Below, one piece after another: positions 43,530 through 52,196 of a stretch of DNA of 64,000 nucleotides. The first letter of the stretch is position 1, and every line of letters starts with the position of its first letter. Source of the DNA: Candidatus Methylophosphatis roskildensis. Its GTDB lineage: Bacteria; Pseudomonadota; Gammaproteobacteria; Burkholderiales; Rhodocyclaceae. Made by a program: the position numbers and the translations under genes. Below the pieces are notes generated by a model that searched no databases, was not told the DNA's origin, and saw only the letters and a program-made list of their open reading frames with translations. The DNA is taken from contig JADJEV010000003.1 in assembly GCA_016708905.1 (NCBI GenBank), positions 1,116,001-1,180,000 of the forward strand. The letters are read 5' to 3'.

Positions 43530-45734
43530 CGACAGCAAGATCAAGCCGGCCCACAGACAACGCGGCGCCTTCGTGTACGTACGGCAATCCACGCCGGCGC
43601 AAGTCGAGCATAACCGGGAGTCGACCGAACGGCAGTATGCGTTGGCCGATCGCGCCATGGAATTAGGCTGGTCCCGCGAACAGGTGACCGTCGTCGACGA
43701 GGACCTTGGCCTCTCGGGTTCAAGCACGGACAAGCGTTCGGGCTTCGCCCGCCTCATCGCTGCGGTGGCGATGCGGCTCGTCGGCATCGTGCTCGGTCTG
43801 GAAGTGTCACGTCTTGCACGCAACAATGCCGACTGGTACCACTTGCTCGACCTGTGTGCGATGACCGATACACTGATCGGCGATGCCGACGGTCTATACC
43901 ATCCGGCGTGGTTCAATGACCGGCTGCTGCTCGGGCTCAAGGGCACCATGAGTGAGGCCGAGCTGCATATCATCCGCGCACGTCTGGAAGGCGGTATTCG
44001 CAACAAGGCCGCCCGGGGCGAACTGCGCCGCGGATTGCCCACAGGTTTCATCTGGGGGAGGAAGACGGCGAGGTATTGCTGCATCCCGACGAGGCCGTCA
44101 GGCAGGCGATACGCTGTGTCTTCGAGCGCTTCGCCGAACTCGGCTCGGCGCGCCGTGTCTGGTTGTGGTTGCGCGGCGAAGGCCTGTCGTTTCCAGCGCA
44201 ATACAACAACTATGGCAACGAAATCCGTTGGGGGACTCCGACCTATACGGCTATTCACGGCATACTCACCAATCCCGTCTATGCCGGCGCGTACGTCTAT
44301 GGCAAGAGCCGCCACGAACGCGTCCTCGACGAGGCGGGTAAGATCAAGAAGCGCAGCCGCAAGTTGCCCCAATCGCAATGGGCCGTTCTGATCCACGAGC
44401 ATCACGAAGGTTATATCGACCGAGCCACCTATGAAGCCAACCAGGCACGCCTGGGGACCAATATACGGCCCCGAGCGCATCAGCCCGGAGGGGCCGTGAG
44501 AGAGGGTGCGGCCCTGTTGCAAGGCATTGCCACTTGCGGTCACTGTGGCCGCAAACTGCGCACCCAATATCCCGGGCGAAATGCGCGTCCCGGCTATTAC
44601 TGCGCTGGCGAGAACGTCGTCAACGGCCGCGGTGTCCACTGCCTGAACATCGGCGGCATGCAAATCGACCAGGCCGTCGCCGATAGCCTTCTTGAAGCTC
44701 TCAAGCCAGCTGCCTTGGAGGCGGCGCTACAGGCTACGCAACAACTCGAATCTGACCACCATGCGGCGCTGGCACAGTGGCGTATGACAGTGGAAAGGGT
44801 GCGCTACGAAGCGCAACGTGCCGAGCGTCGGTATCGTGCTGTCGATGCCGAGAACCGGCTTGTCGCGCGCGGGCTGGAAGCCGAATGGGAACTGCGCTTG
44901 AGTGAGCTCGAGCAGGCGCAAACCGAACTCGCCCGCAAGCGCCAGTTGCGGCCCCATACATTGAGTCCCGAAGAGCGTCAGCGCATCGGCGCACTCGGCG
45001 CCGATCTCAAGCGCGTCTGGGCCGCGCCGACGACCACCGATCGCGACAAGAAGGAGTTGCTGCGCACGCTGCTCGAAGAAGTGATTATTACCGTGCAACG
45101 CGACGAATGGCGCGCCCATCTGACGCTGCGTTGGAGAGGCGGCATGATCAGCGAAATCGATGTCCATTTGCCACGCCTCAATCCCGCTCGCATACACACC
45201 GACGAAGACACCGTCGAGCTCGTTCGACGGCTCACCGCTCACTACCCGGATGGCCTCATCGCGGGCATCCTCAATCGTCAAGGCCGCAAGACGGTCCGCG
45301 GTGAGCGCTTCAGCGCAAACCAGGTGGGCAGCCTGCGGCGGTATCGCGACATTGCGCGCTTCGAGCCGCCCGCAGAGCCCCCAAAAGGCGAACTGGTAAC
45401 GATCGCCGGCGCGGCCGACATTCTGCAGGTTGCCCCTTCCACAATTCACCGCTGGCTCGCCGAGGGATTGATCGCTGGCGAACAACTTACCCCGGGTGCG
45501 CCGTGGCGTATTCGCATCACGGACGAGTTGCGCGCACGATTCGTCGAAGAGCCGCCCGAAGGCTACGTGGCAATGCTCGAAGCCACTCTGCTACTCGGCG
45601 TTTCGCGCCAGACCGTGTTGCAGCGTGTAAAGCGCGGCGAACTTGACGCCGTTCACGTCATCCGAGGAAGAAGAAAAGGCATACGAATCAAAATTATAGA
45701 CGACCAGCCTGACCTATTCACTCAAAAATCATGA
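43522..45734 (+). pseudogene. Large serine recombinase, copy 1, frameshifted
   Basis: Same as the intact gene at 47182-49395, but a G-run at about 44053-44058 has five Gs instead of six, which shifts the frame after PTGFIWG. The remainder reads open from 44076 to the stop at 45734. Other differences from copy 2 are Val for Gly in YVRQST's upstream residue (43574-43575), Thr for Ala in RRLTAHY and Lys for Arg near the C-terminus. The loss could be real or a homopolymer error. Confidence 0.85.
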
Positions 45735-45813
45735 CAACGGGTGCAGTATGAAGCCACGTGGTGGGTAGAGACGGGCCTTGAGGTTTGCCCTCTTGTACCC
45801 GTCCCCCCTCGCA

Positions 45814-45846
45814 GAACCCGCCGTGCGGAATTACCGCAACGGGCTC
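45814..45846 (-). ncRNA. Group II intron 2 domain V
   Basis: On the minus strand GAGCCCGTTGCGG, TAATT, CCGCACGGCGGGTTC folds into a domain V hairpin. It lies 26 bases past the RT 2 stop. Confidence 0.78.
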
Positions 45847-45872
45847 CCCAGGTTGCACTCGTCGGGTGCGCG

Positions 45873-46679
45873 TCACACCGTCGCATGGCATGTCGAAACC
45901 GCATAAGGCAGTTCAAACCAGGATCGACTCTTGAGGTAGCTCCAGTACATGCGATGGCGCTGACTGCGTCGTCGCAGCGTAAGGCTCCATTGCCGGGCCA
46001 CCGCTCGACGGATGGCGTCGAGTTTCGGTTTGCAGTGATGCAGCCCAAAGTACTGATAGAAGCCGCGCAGCATCGAGGTTAGCTGACGCTGTTGGTCACG
46101 TCGCTTCCAGTGCATATGCCTCTTGAGCCAGTCCTTGGTCTTGGCCAAGAACTTTCGGCAGCTTTTTACGCAAGGTATCCGCACCAAGGCAAACTTGCCG
46201 CCTCGGTCGACTCCGCAGACGTGCTTGAAACCCAGGAAGTCAAACGTTTCCGGCTTTTCGCCGGTCTTCTCCAGGTCGGTCCGCACGAAGCGCCCAAAGC
46301 GCATCAGCCGCGTCTTCTCTTCCGCCAATTCCAAGCCGAATTTCCCGAACCGCTTCCTCAGGCCCTTTTCGAACCCTTCCGCATCGCGCCGGTATTGGAA
46401 ATTCACCACGAAGTCATCGGCGAACCTCGTCAGGTACACCTCCCCTGGCACCACGGCTTGACCCTCTTCTCAAACCAGAGATCCAGCACATAGTGCAGGT
46501 AGATATTTGCCAAGATCGGGCTGATCGGCCCGCCTTGCGGCGATCCTTCTTCAGTTCGCGTCACGACACCTCCCGCCATGAAGCCCGCTTTCAGCCATTT
46601 GCCAATCAGGCGCAGGATGACCGGGTCTCCAATCCGATGGGCCACCATCTGCTGTAGCCAATCATGCTGGATGTGATTG
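45873..46679 (-). pseudogene. Group II intron 2 RT-maturase, C-terminal part (frameshifted)
   Basis: Begins FNHIQHDWLQQMVAHRIGD right at the element border, then SPQGGPISPILANIYLHY; near 46455-46465 one base is missing, and the frame resumes with GEVYLTRFADDFVVNF (catalytic FADD), FLGFKHVCGVDRGG and a maturase-type tail. The shift breaks the gene unless it is a sequencing error. Element copy 2 separates it from its N-terminal half at 49425-49913. Confidence 0.85.
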
Positions 46680-46747
46680 AAGGAAACCCCGACACACTAC
46701 CCATCACGAGGATCTTCCTCCAAGCGTCACCATCACTCGATCGCGTC

Positions 46748-47185
46748 ATGCCTTCGAAGGTCAGCGCCTCGCCGTATACTGGGCTCGTTCATCGGCAGGG
46801 TCGTGCGCAGTTGCTCTTGGTCTTGCCCGACGGCAGTCGATCGCTCATTCCGACCGAATGGACGGATCTTCACGGATCGCAGTGCAGCGCACCAGCTGAC
46901 CTGACCAGTCACAGCCTCGCTCTTCTTTCGGATTTGCTGCATGCACGCACCATCGTGGATGCTCTGCTGCGTCGCCTTCCCGCACCAGGGCAGGAGACGG
47001 ACCAGCGTCCCAGAAAGGAGCGCCAGCATGATGCAACTGAGTCTGAGCATTGTGGAGGATCCAATCCCCGACAGCAGCGCGTGGAAGCAAATAGGCGAGG
47101 AACAGCAGAAGGTCGTCATCGAGGTATTGGCTCGGCTGATCGTGCAGGCAGCACTGCCCCAACCAAGCGAGGTGCAAGCTCATGA
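46748..47185 (+). CDS. Possible upstream ORF of element copy 2
   Basis: An open frame of 145 residues from an ATG inside the element; the stretch RAQLLLVLPDGSRSLIPTEW then TDL resembles short proteins (DUF5372-like) that often precede such recombinases. The frame overlaps the accessory gene at its 3' end, and the equivalent frame is broken in copy 1 by a one-base difference at about 43114. Weakly supported. Confidence 0.3.
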   Translation: MPSKVSASPYTGLVHRQGRAQLLLVLPDGSRSLIPTEWTDLHGSQCSAPADLTSHSLALLSDLLHARTIVDALLRRLPAPGQETDQRPRKERQHDATESEHCGGSNPRQQRVEANRRGTAEGRHRGIGSADRAGSTAPTKRGASS

Positions 47186-47189
47186 CTGA
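47028..47189 (+). CDS. Small accessory protein of the serine-recombinase element (copy 2)
   Basis: Identical to the copy 1 gene at 43368-43529 (53 residues), with the same GGAG ribosome site and the same 8-bp overlap with the recombinase gene. Confidence 0.7.
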   Translation: MMQLSLSIVEDPIPDSSAWKQIGEEQQKVVIEVLARLIVQAALPQPSEVQAHD

Positions 47190-49395
47190 CGACAGCAAGA
47201 TCAAGCCGGCCCACAGACAACGCGGCGCCTTCGGGTACGTACGGCAATCCACGCCGGCGCAAGTCGAGCATAACCGGGAGTCGACCGAACGGCAGTATGC
47301 GTTGGCCGATCGCGCCATGGAATTAGGCTGGTCCCGCGAACAGGTGACCGTCGTCGACGAGGACCTTGGCCTCTCGGGTTCAAGCACGGACAAGCGTTCG
47401 GGCTTCGCCCGCCTCATCGCTGCGGTGGCGATGCGGCTCGTCGGCATCGTGCTCGGTCTGGAAGTGTCACGTCTTGCACGCAACAATGCCGACTGGTACC
47501 ACTTGCTCGACCTGTGTGCGATGACCGATACACTGATCGGCGATGCCGACGGTCTATACCATCCGGCGTGGTTCAATGACCGGCTGCTGCTCGGGCTCAA
47601 GGGCACCATGAGTGAGGCCGAGCTGCATATCATCCGCGCACGTCTGGAAGGCGGTATTCGCAACAAGGCCGCCCGGGGCGAACTGCGCCGCGGATTGCCC
47701 ACAGGTTTCATCTGGGGGGAGGAAGACGGCGAGGTATTGCTGCATCCCGACGAGGCCGTCAGGCAGGCGATACGCTGTGTCTTCGAGCGCTTCGCCGAAC
47801 TCGGCTCGGCGCGCCGTGTCTGGTTGTGGTTGCGCGGCGAAGGCCTGTCGTTTCCAGCGCAATACAACAACTATGGCAACGAAATCCGTTGGGGGACTCC
47901 GACCTATACGGCTATTCACGGCATACTCACCAATCCCGTCTATGCCGGCGCGTACGTCTATGGCAAGAGCCGCCACGAACGCGTCCTCGACGAGGCGGGT
48001 AAGATCAAGAAGCGCAGCCGCAAGTTGCCCCAATCGCAATGGGCCGTTCTGATCCACGAGCATCACGAAGGTTATATCGACCGAGCCACCTATGAAGCCA
48101 ACCAGGCACGCCTGGGGACCAATATACGGCCCCGAGCGCATCAGCCCGGAGGGGCCGTGAGAGAGGGTGCGGCCCTGTTGCAAGGCATTGCCACTTGCGG
48201 TCACTGTGGCCGCAAACTGCGCACCCAATATCCCGGGCGAAATGCGCGTCCCGGCTATTACTGCGCTGGCGAGAACGTCGTCAACGGCCGCGGTGTCCAC
48301 TGCCTGAACATCGGCGGCATGCAAATCGACCAGGCCGTCGCCGATAGCCTTCTTGAAGCTCTCAAGCCAGCTGCCTTGGAGGCGGCGCTACAGGCTACGC
48401 AACAACTCGAATCTGACCACCATGCGGCGCTGGCACAGTGGCGTATGACAGTGGAAAGGGTGCGCTACGAAGCGCAACGTGCCGAGCGTCGGTATCGTGC
48501 TGTCGATGCCGAGAACCGGCTTGTCGCGCGCGGGCTGGAAGCCGAATGGGAACTGCGCTTGAGTGAGCTCGAGCAGGCGCAAACCGAACTCGCCCGCAAG
48601 CGCCAGTTGCGGCCCCATACATTGAGTCCCGAAGAGCGTCAGCGCATCGGCGCACTCGGCGCCGATCTCAAGCGCGTCTGGGCCGCGCCGACGACCACCG
48701 ATCGCGACAAGAAGGAGTTGCTGCGCACGCTGCTCGAAGAAGTGATTATTACCGTGCAACGCGACGAATGGCGCGCCCATCTGACGCTGCGTTGGAGAGG
48801 CGGCATGATCAGCGAAATCGATGTCCATTTGCCACGCCTCAATCCCGCTCGCATACACACCGACGAAGACACCGTCGAGCTCGTTCGACGGCTCGCCGCT
48901 CACTACCCGGATGGCCTCATCGCGGGCATCCTCAATCGTCAAGGCCGCAAGACGGTCCGCGGTGAGCGCTTCAGCGCAAACCAGGTGGGCAGCCTGCGGC
49001 GGTATCGCGACATTGCGCGCTTCGAGCCGCCCGCAGAGCCCCCAAAAGGCGAACTGGTAACGATCGCCGGCGCGGCCGACATTCTGCAGGTTGCCCCTTC
49101 CACAATTCACCGCTGGCTCGCCGAGGGATTGATCGCTGGCGAACAACTTACCCCGGGTGCGCCGTGGCGTATTCGCATCACGGACGAGTTGCGCGCACGA
49201 TTCGTCGAAGAGCCGCCCGAAGGCTACGTGGCAATGCTCGAAGCCACTCTGCTACTCGGCGTTTCGCGCCAGACCGTGTTGCAGCGTGTAAAGCGCGGCG
49301 AACTTGACGCCGTTCACGTCATCCGAGGAAGAAGAAAAGGCATACGAATCAGGATTATAGACGACCAGCCTGACCTATTCACTCAAAAATCATGA
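47182..49395 (+). CDS. Large serine recombinase (intact)
   Basis: 737 residues. The resolvase domain holds the catalytic Ser in GYVRQSTPAQ and the SRLARN region. A recombinase domain follows (about 170-280), then a zinc ribbon (CGHCGRKLRTQ and YYCAGENV), a long coiled coil (about 380-480) and a C-terminal helix-turn-helix (AADILQVAPSTIHRWLAEG) plus a second one (LLGVSRQTVLQRVKRGEL). This is the layout of large serine integrases. It should cut at the central TT and join element and target without duplication. The stop is 27 bp from the element end. The target in both copies is an intron RT gene. Confidence 0.92.
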   Translation: MTDDSKIKPAHRQRGAFGYVRQSTPAQVEHNRESTERQYALADRAMELGWSREQVTVVDEDLGLSGSSTDKRSGFARLIAAVAMRLVGIVLGLEVSRLARNNADWYHLLDLCAMTDTLIGDADGLYHPAWFNDRLLLGLKGTMSEAELHIIRARLEGGIRNKAARGELRRGLPTGFIWGEEDGEVLLHPDEAVRQAIRCVFERFAELGSARRVWLWLRGEGLSFPAQYNNYGNEIRWGTPTYTAIHGILTNPVYAGAYVYGKSRHERVLDEAGKIKKRSRKLPQSQWAVLIHEHHEGYIDRATYEANQARLGTNIRPRAHQPGGAVREGAALLQGIATCGHCGRKLRTQYPGRNARPGYYCAGENVVNGRGVHCLNIGGMQIDQAVADSLLEALKPAALEAALQATQQLESDHHAALAQWRMTVERVRYEAQRAERRYRAVDAENRLVARGLEAEWELRLSELEQAQTELARKRQLRPHTLSPEERQRIGALGADLKRVWAAPTTTDRDKKELLRTLLEEVIITVQRDEWRAHLTLRWRGGMISEIDVHLPRLNPARIHTDEDTVELVRRLAAHYPDGLIAGILNRQGRKTVRGERFSANQVGSLRRYRDIARFEPPAEPPKGELVTIAGAADILQVAPSTIHRWLAEGLIAGEQLTPGAPWRIRITDELRARFVEEPPEGYVAMLEATLLLGVSRQTVLQRVKRGELDAVHVIRGRRKGIRIRIIDDQPDLFTQKS

Positions 49396-49424
49396 CAACG
49401 GGTGCAGTATGAAGCCACGTCCAA

Positions 49425-49913
49425 ATATCCTCGGATGTCGGCCTCGAACAAGTGTCCCACCTTCTTCGTCACGATCACCGCGCGCAACGCCCGTAGGGCG
49501 TCGTGCGGGTTACGTCCTGGCCGGAATCCGTACGAGCATTCCAGGAAATCCGCCTCGAACACCGCTTCCAATATCCGCGCAACCGCTCTCTGCAGCAGGC
49601 GATCTTCAACCGTCGGAATTCCTAACGGCCTCGTACCTTCCTTGCCGGGACCCTTCGGGATATCCACGCGGCGTACCGGTGGCGCTCGATAGGCCCCTTG
49701 CTTCAAGCGTTCGCACAGATCCCGGACCCGTCTGTCCAAGTCTCGTTCAAACTCCTTCGTCGTCTCTCCATCGACCCCGCTTGCGCCTCGCCGATTCATC
49801 TGCTTCCAGGTCTCTTGCAGAAACTCCGGCGTGATCAGATGCGCCAACGAAGTGAAGCGCAGCTTCGGATTCGATTTCGCTTTCCCAACGATCTGGTCCA
49901 GTTGTGTGGACAT
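49425..49913 (-). pseudogene. Group II intron 2 RT-maturase, N-terminal part
   Basis: Begins MSTQLDQIVGKAKSNPKLRF, then GASGVDGETTKEF, RPLGIPTVEDRLLQ, YGFRPGRNPHDAL and LFEADIRGY, where the element interrupts it two bases into the Phe codon. The Asp of EADIRGY is the first metal-binding Asp of the RT active site. The start ATG at 49913 has no strong ribosome site. Confidence 0.88.
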
Positions 49914-50423
49914 TCTTTTCCAACCTCTGCGTGCAGGGAATGTTTCCCCAGACCAGCTACTCAACCTGCCCCGCCCCTTCCCCATGTACGCGGCTTTCCC
50001 GCGCTCCGAGTACTACTGGCGAGTCCGACTTCCACCGTCGCGTTTGTCTCCCTCAGGATGGTCCTTTCGGTCAACATACTCGGTCCGTTATGGCCAGACC
50101 AAGACGGCGGTGGATCTCCCAGGTGCCATGACGCTTCCATTTCTGACCATGCCGTGCTCTCAGACCCCGCCGGAGTCTCCAGCGACCATCGCCCGTAGCG
50201 GTCGCCTACTGTTGCCTTCCAGGTATTCGACCCTGTCGGCCTCCGGATGTATCACGAGGCTCCATCGCTTCACTTGCGTTACGGCCTGGTCATCGCTCTG
50301 TCTACGCTTAACTCATGTCGTTACCTTCATGAGCCCAAGACTCGATTCCCGGTGGGGTGGCTCTTCCCCCTTGCCGGGGCGGGAATCTCACCCGCTGAAA
50401 GCGCCGGGCTTAACCTGGCGCAC
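49914..50423 (-). ncRNA. Group II intron 2 5' region (domains I-III)
   Basis: About 510 bases between the intron 5' end and the RT 2 start. No protein gene is convincing here. The start GTGCGCC, followed by GC-rich paired segments such as GCGGGTGAGATTCCCGC, fits the structured 5' part of a group II intron RNA. Confidence 0.6.
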
Positions 50424-50427
50424 CCAA

Positions 50428-50940
50428 GTATTTCGACAGGTCGGCATCGATGACTTGCGTGTGGCCTCGGTGCAGTGCTTCGGCGATTTCATCGACCGCA
50501 TCATGGGCCGATTTCTTCGGCCTGAACCCGTAGGAGTTCGGGCAGAAGTCGGCTTCAAAGATCGGTTCAATGACAAGTTTCACCGCCATCTGCGCTACTC
50601 GGTCACGAATCGTCGGTATTCCCAGCGGGCGCTGACTGCCATCCGCTTTCGGAATCATGACGCGCCGTACCGGTTTGGGGTGGTAGGTCTTTTCTTTCAG
50701 GTCTTGGGCCAGCTCCGACAAAAACGCGTCTATCCCTGTCGTCTGCTCTATCACCTCGAAGCTGATCCCATCAACGCCGGGACTTCCTTTGTTGGCTCGA
50801 ACCAGGCGGTAGGCATGGCCGAGTATGTCTGCCCGCCAGACCTTGTCGTATAGCGCATAGAAGCGATAGGCCGGTTCTTGCTTGGCCTTGGTGTAGAGCT
50901 TCCTCTGCAGTGTCCTGATAACTTCAGGGGTGGTTAGCAT
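50428..50940 (-). pseudogene. Group II intron 1 RT-maturase, N-terminal part
   Basis: Begins MLTTPEVIRTLQRKLYTKAK; then NKGSPGVDGISFEVI, RPLGIPTIRDRV, YGFRPKKSAHDAV and VIDADLSKY, cut within the next Phe codon. Rejoined to 42581-43020 it reads SKY-FDSIPHAK. The Asp of DADLSKY is the first catalytic Asp. A GGAGAAGGGG stretch upstream is a likely ribosome site; a longer start at 50982 is possible. Confidence 0.88.
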
Positions 50941-51505
50941 GGCGCAATCCCCTTCTCCTTCACGCTTTGGTTGCTTGAACAAAGCAGGGCTCCTTCCCTC
51001 GTCCGGGGTTATGTCCCGCGAACTCGAACAGTACTATGAGCCCCTCCGACTCCCGTTACGGCCTGCTACGATTTCGTTTCCTTATACGCATCAGTCGGTG
51101 GTCTCCCCACCGCCGTGACGGGTCTCCCGTGCTGCACGATCTATCCTCCACAACATGCCACCCCTGCCACCCCGGGAGTCGTTGCCGCCACTTCCGTTGT
51201 TTCAGCGACATCCAGCGGCCTTCCCCTTCAGACCAGAGGGTCGGCTTCTCCATTTAGTGTTACGAGGCTACGTCCAGGTTCGCTTGCGCTGCGGCCTGCT
51301 GCTTTGCCCTTGGGAAACTTACGACATCCAATTACTCAGACGCCGCTTCCCGGTGCTAAAAAGGCGTACGGACAACTCCTTTCACGGGACTTTAACCCGC
51401 TGGATATACCGCCGATCACGGCGAACAGCCTGGCCCGTATGATTCGCAGGACAACCCGCAGGCCGTCTTGGCCTTCGCTTGATCTTGGACAGCACCCGCA
51501 GGCAC
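50941..51505 (-). ncRNA. Group II intron 1 5' region (domains I-III)
   Basis: 565 bases between the presumed intron 5' end and the RT 1 start, without a convincing gene. GC-rich paired stretches and a GGTTAAAGTCCCGT segment fit a structured group II intron 5' half. The 13-mer ATCTTGGACAGCA at 51482-51494 recurs at 51577-51589 just outside the presumed intron end. Confidence 0.5.
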
Positions 51506-51657
51506 GATCTTGATACCCCGTCATAACACGTCCGAAATCCGCGTCAATTCAAGGCAACAGATGACCGCTTTCGGCTATCTTGGACAGCAGTGATAGATTT
51601 TCCTTTCCTGTTTCGTCGAAGCGCAGCCCAAGCTACCGCGCTTGACCGGCACGCAGT

Positions 51658-51681
51658 ATGTACATACACTGTCCATGTACA
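51658..51681 (+). promoter_or_regulatory. Paired ATGTACAT palindromes before the 51706 gene
   Basis: The perfect palindrome ATGTACAT occurs at 51658-51665 and again at 51674-51681, 16 bases apart (about one and a half helical turns). A repressor dimer could occupy both sites. They lie 24-48 bp ahead of the start codon at 51706, where a promoter would be expected. Confidence 0.55.
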
Positions 51682-51705
51682 TTCCGGCTACGCAGGAGAA
51701 CGCTG

Positions 51706-52002
51706 ATGGCAGCGGTCGAACGAATTGTCGTGCAGACAACGCCGCAAGACAAGAAGGCATTCGTCGCGAAAGCGAAGAGACTTGATCTGCCGCTCTCCGA
51801 GCTGATGCGGCGCGGCGCGCTTGCCTATCAGTCGAGCGAAACCGATGCCGAACTGGCCGCGCTCGCCGACGCCGCCAAGGCGGCGGCCGACAAGGCGGGC
51901 GCAGCGATCGACGATGCGCTCGACTTCATTTCGGAAAGCAACAAGCGCATTGCCGCGATGGAAGCACGGGCCTCGAAGCGGGTGGCGCGGAAGACGGCGT
52001 GA
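51706..52002 (+). CDS. Small helical protein, possible ribbon-helix-helix regulator
   Basis: 98 residues starting MAAVERIVVQTTPQDKKAFV; the opening strand and helices (TTPQDKKAFVAKAKRLDLP then SELMRRGA) resemble a ribbon-helix-helix fold. The rest is alanine-rich and helical and ends with a basic tail. AGGAG lies eight bases upstream. Its stop overlaps the next ATG by one base, so the two are translationally coupled. If it binds DNA, the palindromes upstream are a natural operator. No family is certain. Confidence 0.65.
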   Translation: MAAVERIVVQTTPQDKKAFVAKAKRLDLPLSELMRRGALAYQSSETDAELAALADAAKAAADKAGAAIDDALDFISESNKRIAAMEARASKRVARKTA

Positions 52003-52196
52003 TGGGGGTCACCGACAAGGTCTGGGGCGCACTGACTTCGATGATCAAGCTCGAAGACAAGGTGAATCGCCAGGCCGAAGCGATGAAGATTCAACAGCAG
52101 AAGATCGAAGATCTGACCGGGCGCGTGATCCGCCTGGAAGCGCAACTGGAGCTTCTCACCGGCGCAGCGATGGTCAGGAAACTCAAGGGCGACTGA
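52002..52196 (+). CDS. Small coiled-coil protein
   Basis: 64 residues: MGVTDKVWGALTSMIKLEDK followed by heptad-like QQQKIEDLTGRVIRLEAQLELL. No membrane helix or signal is visible. Coupled to the 51706 gene. The pair could be a regulator with a partner, a toxin-antitoxin unit, or a plasmid- or phage-derived fragment. Confidence 0.6.
   Translation: MGVTDKVWGALTSMIKLEDKVNRQAEAMKIQQQKIEDLTGRVIRLEAQLELLTGAAMVRKLKGD

Larger units (their letters stand above)
46680..49422 (+). mobile_element. Serine-recombinase element, copy 2 (intact)
   Basis: 2,743 bp inserted in the RT gene of group II intron 2. The left end reads GATTG-AA-GGAAACCCCGACAC and the right end CCACGTCC-AA-ATATCC. The AA at 46680-46681 and 49423-49424 is the crossover pair. 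Removing the element restores GGA-TAT-TTC-AAT (Gly-Tyr-Phe-Asn). No terminal inverted repeats or longer target duplication are seen, as expected for serine recombinases. It differs from copy 1 at only about six places. Confidence 0.9.
45760..50423 (-). mobile_element. Group II intron 2 (inside element copy 1, carrying element copy 2)
   Basis: On the minus strand the intron starts GTGCGCCAGGTT at 50423 and ends near CTCTACCCACC at 45760. A domain V hairpin (45814-45846) and a domain VI stem precede the 3' end. Removing element copy 2 leaves about 1.92 kb. The exon junction GG^ACGTGGC is sequence of the serine-recombinase element, because copy 2 has GGACGTGGC uninterrupted at its end. The last one or two bases of the 3' end are uncertain. 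Confidence 0.82.
43021..50425 (+). mobile_element. Serine-recombinase element, copy 1 (split by group II intron 2)
   Basis: About 2,741 bp: 43021-45759 plus the last two bases at 50424-50425, with group II intron 2 between. The left end reads AA-GGAAACCCCGACAC; the right end reads CCACGT-[intron]-CC-AA. The shared AA (TT on the RT coding strand) at 43021-43022 and 50426-50427 is the presumed two-base crossover. Joining the flanks restores TAC-TTT-GAC (Tyr-Phe-Asp) of RT 1. Internal genes are a short ORF and a frameshifted recombinase. Confidence 0.88.
40427..51505 (-). mobile_element. Group II intron 1 (interrupted by three nested elements)
   Basis: Read on the minus strand, the likely 5' end is GTGCCTGCGG at 51505 and the likely 3' end is CTCTACTCTAC at 40427. 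A domain V hairpin (40543-40576) and a domain VI stem (GAGGACAGG with CCTGTCCTC) lie before the 3' end. The RT-maturase gene is split into 50428-50940, 42581-43020 and 40587-40966. Without the insertions the intron would be about 2.1 kb. The ends are placed from motifs and the fold, not from an empty-site comparison. Confidence 0.7.

Noticed and set aside
45741..46493. Plus-strand open frames opposite RT 2
   Set aside because: They mirror the RT-maturase coding strand and carry no motif.
44727..49146. Paired 252-residue minus-strand frames inside both serine-recombinase copies
   Set aside because: Present in both copies only because the copies are identical; they are opposite the recombinase coding strand.
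49402..50853. Plus-strand open frames across group II intron 2 (for example 49831-50853)
   Set aside because: The region is intron RNA and opposite-strand RT 1 and RT 2 fragments; the proteins have no domain and cross the intron boundary.
40381..51600. CRISPR array
   Set aside because: The repeats here are whole mobile elements and a few short palindromes; there is no short repeat-spacer pattern.
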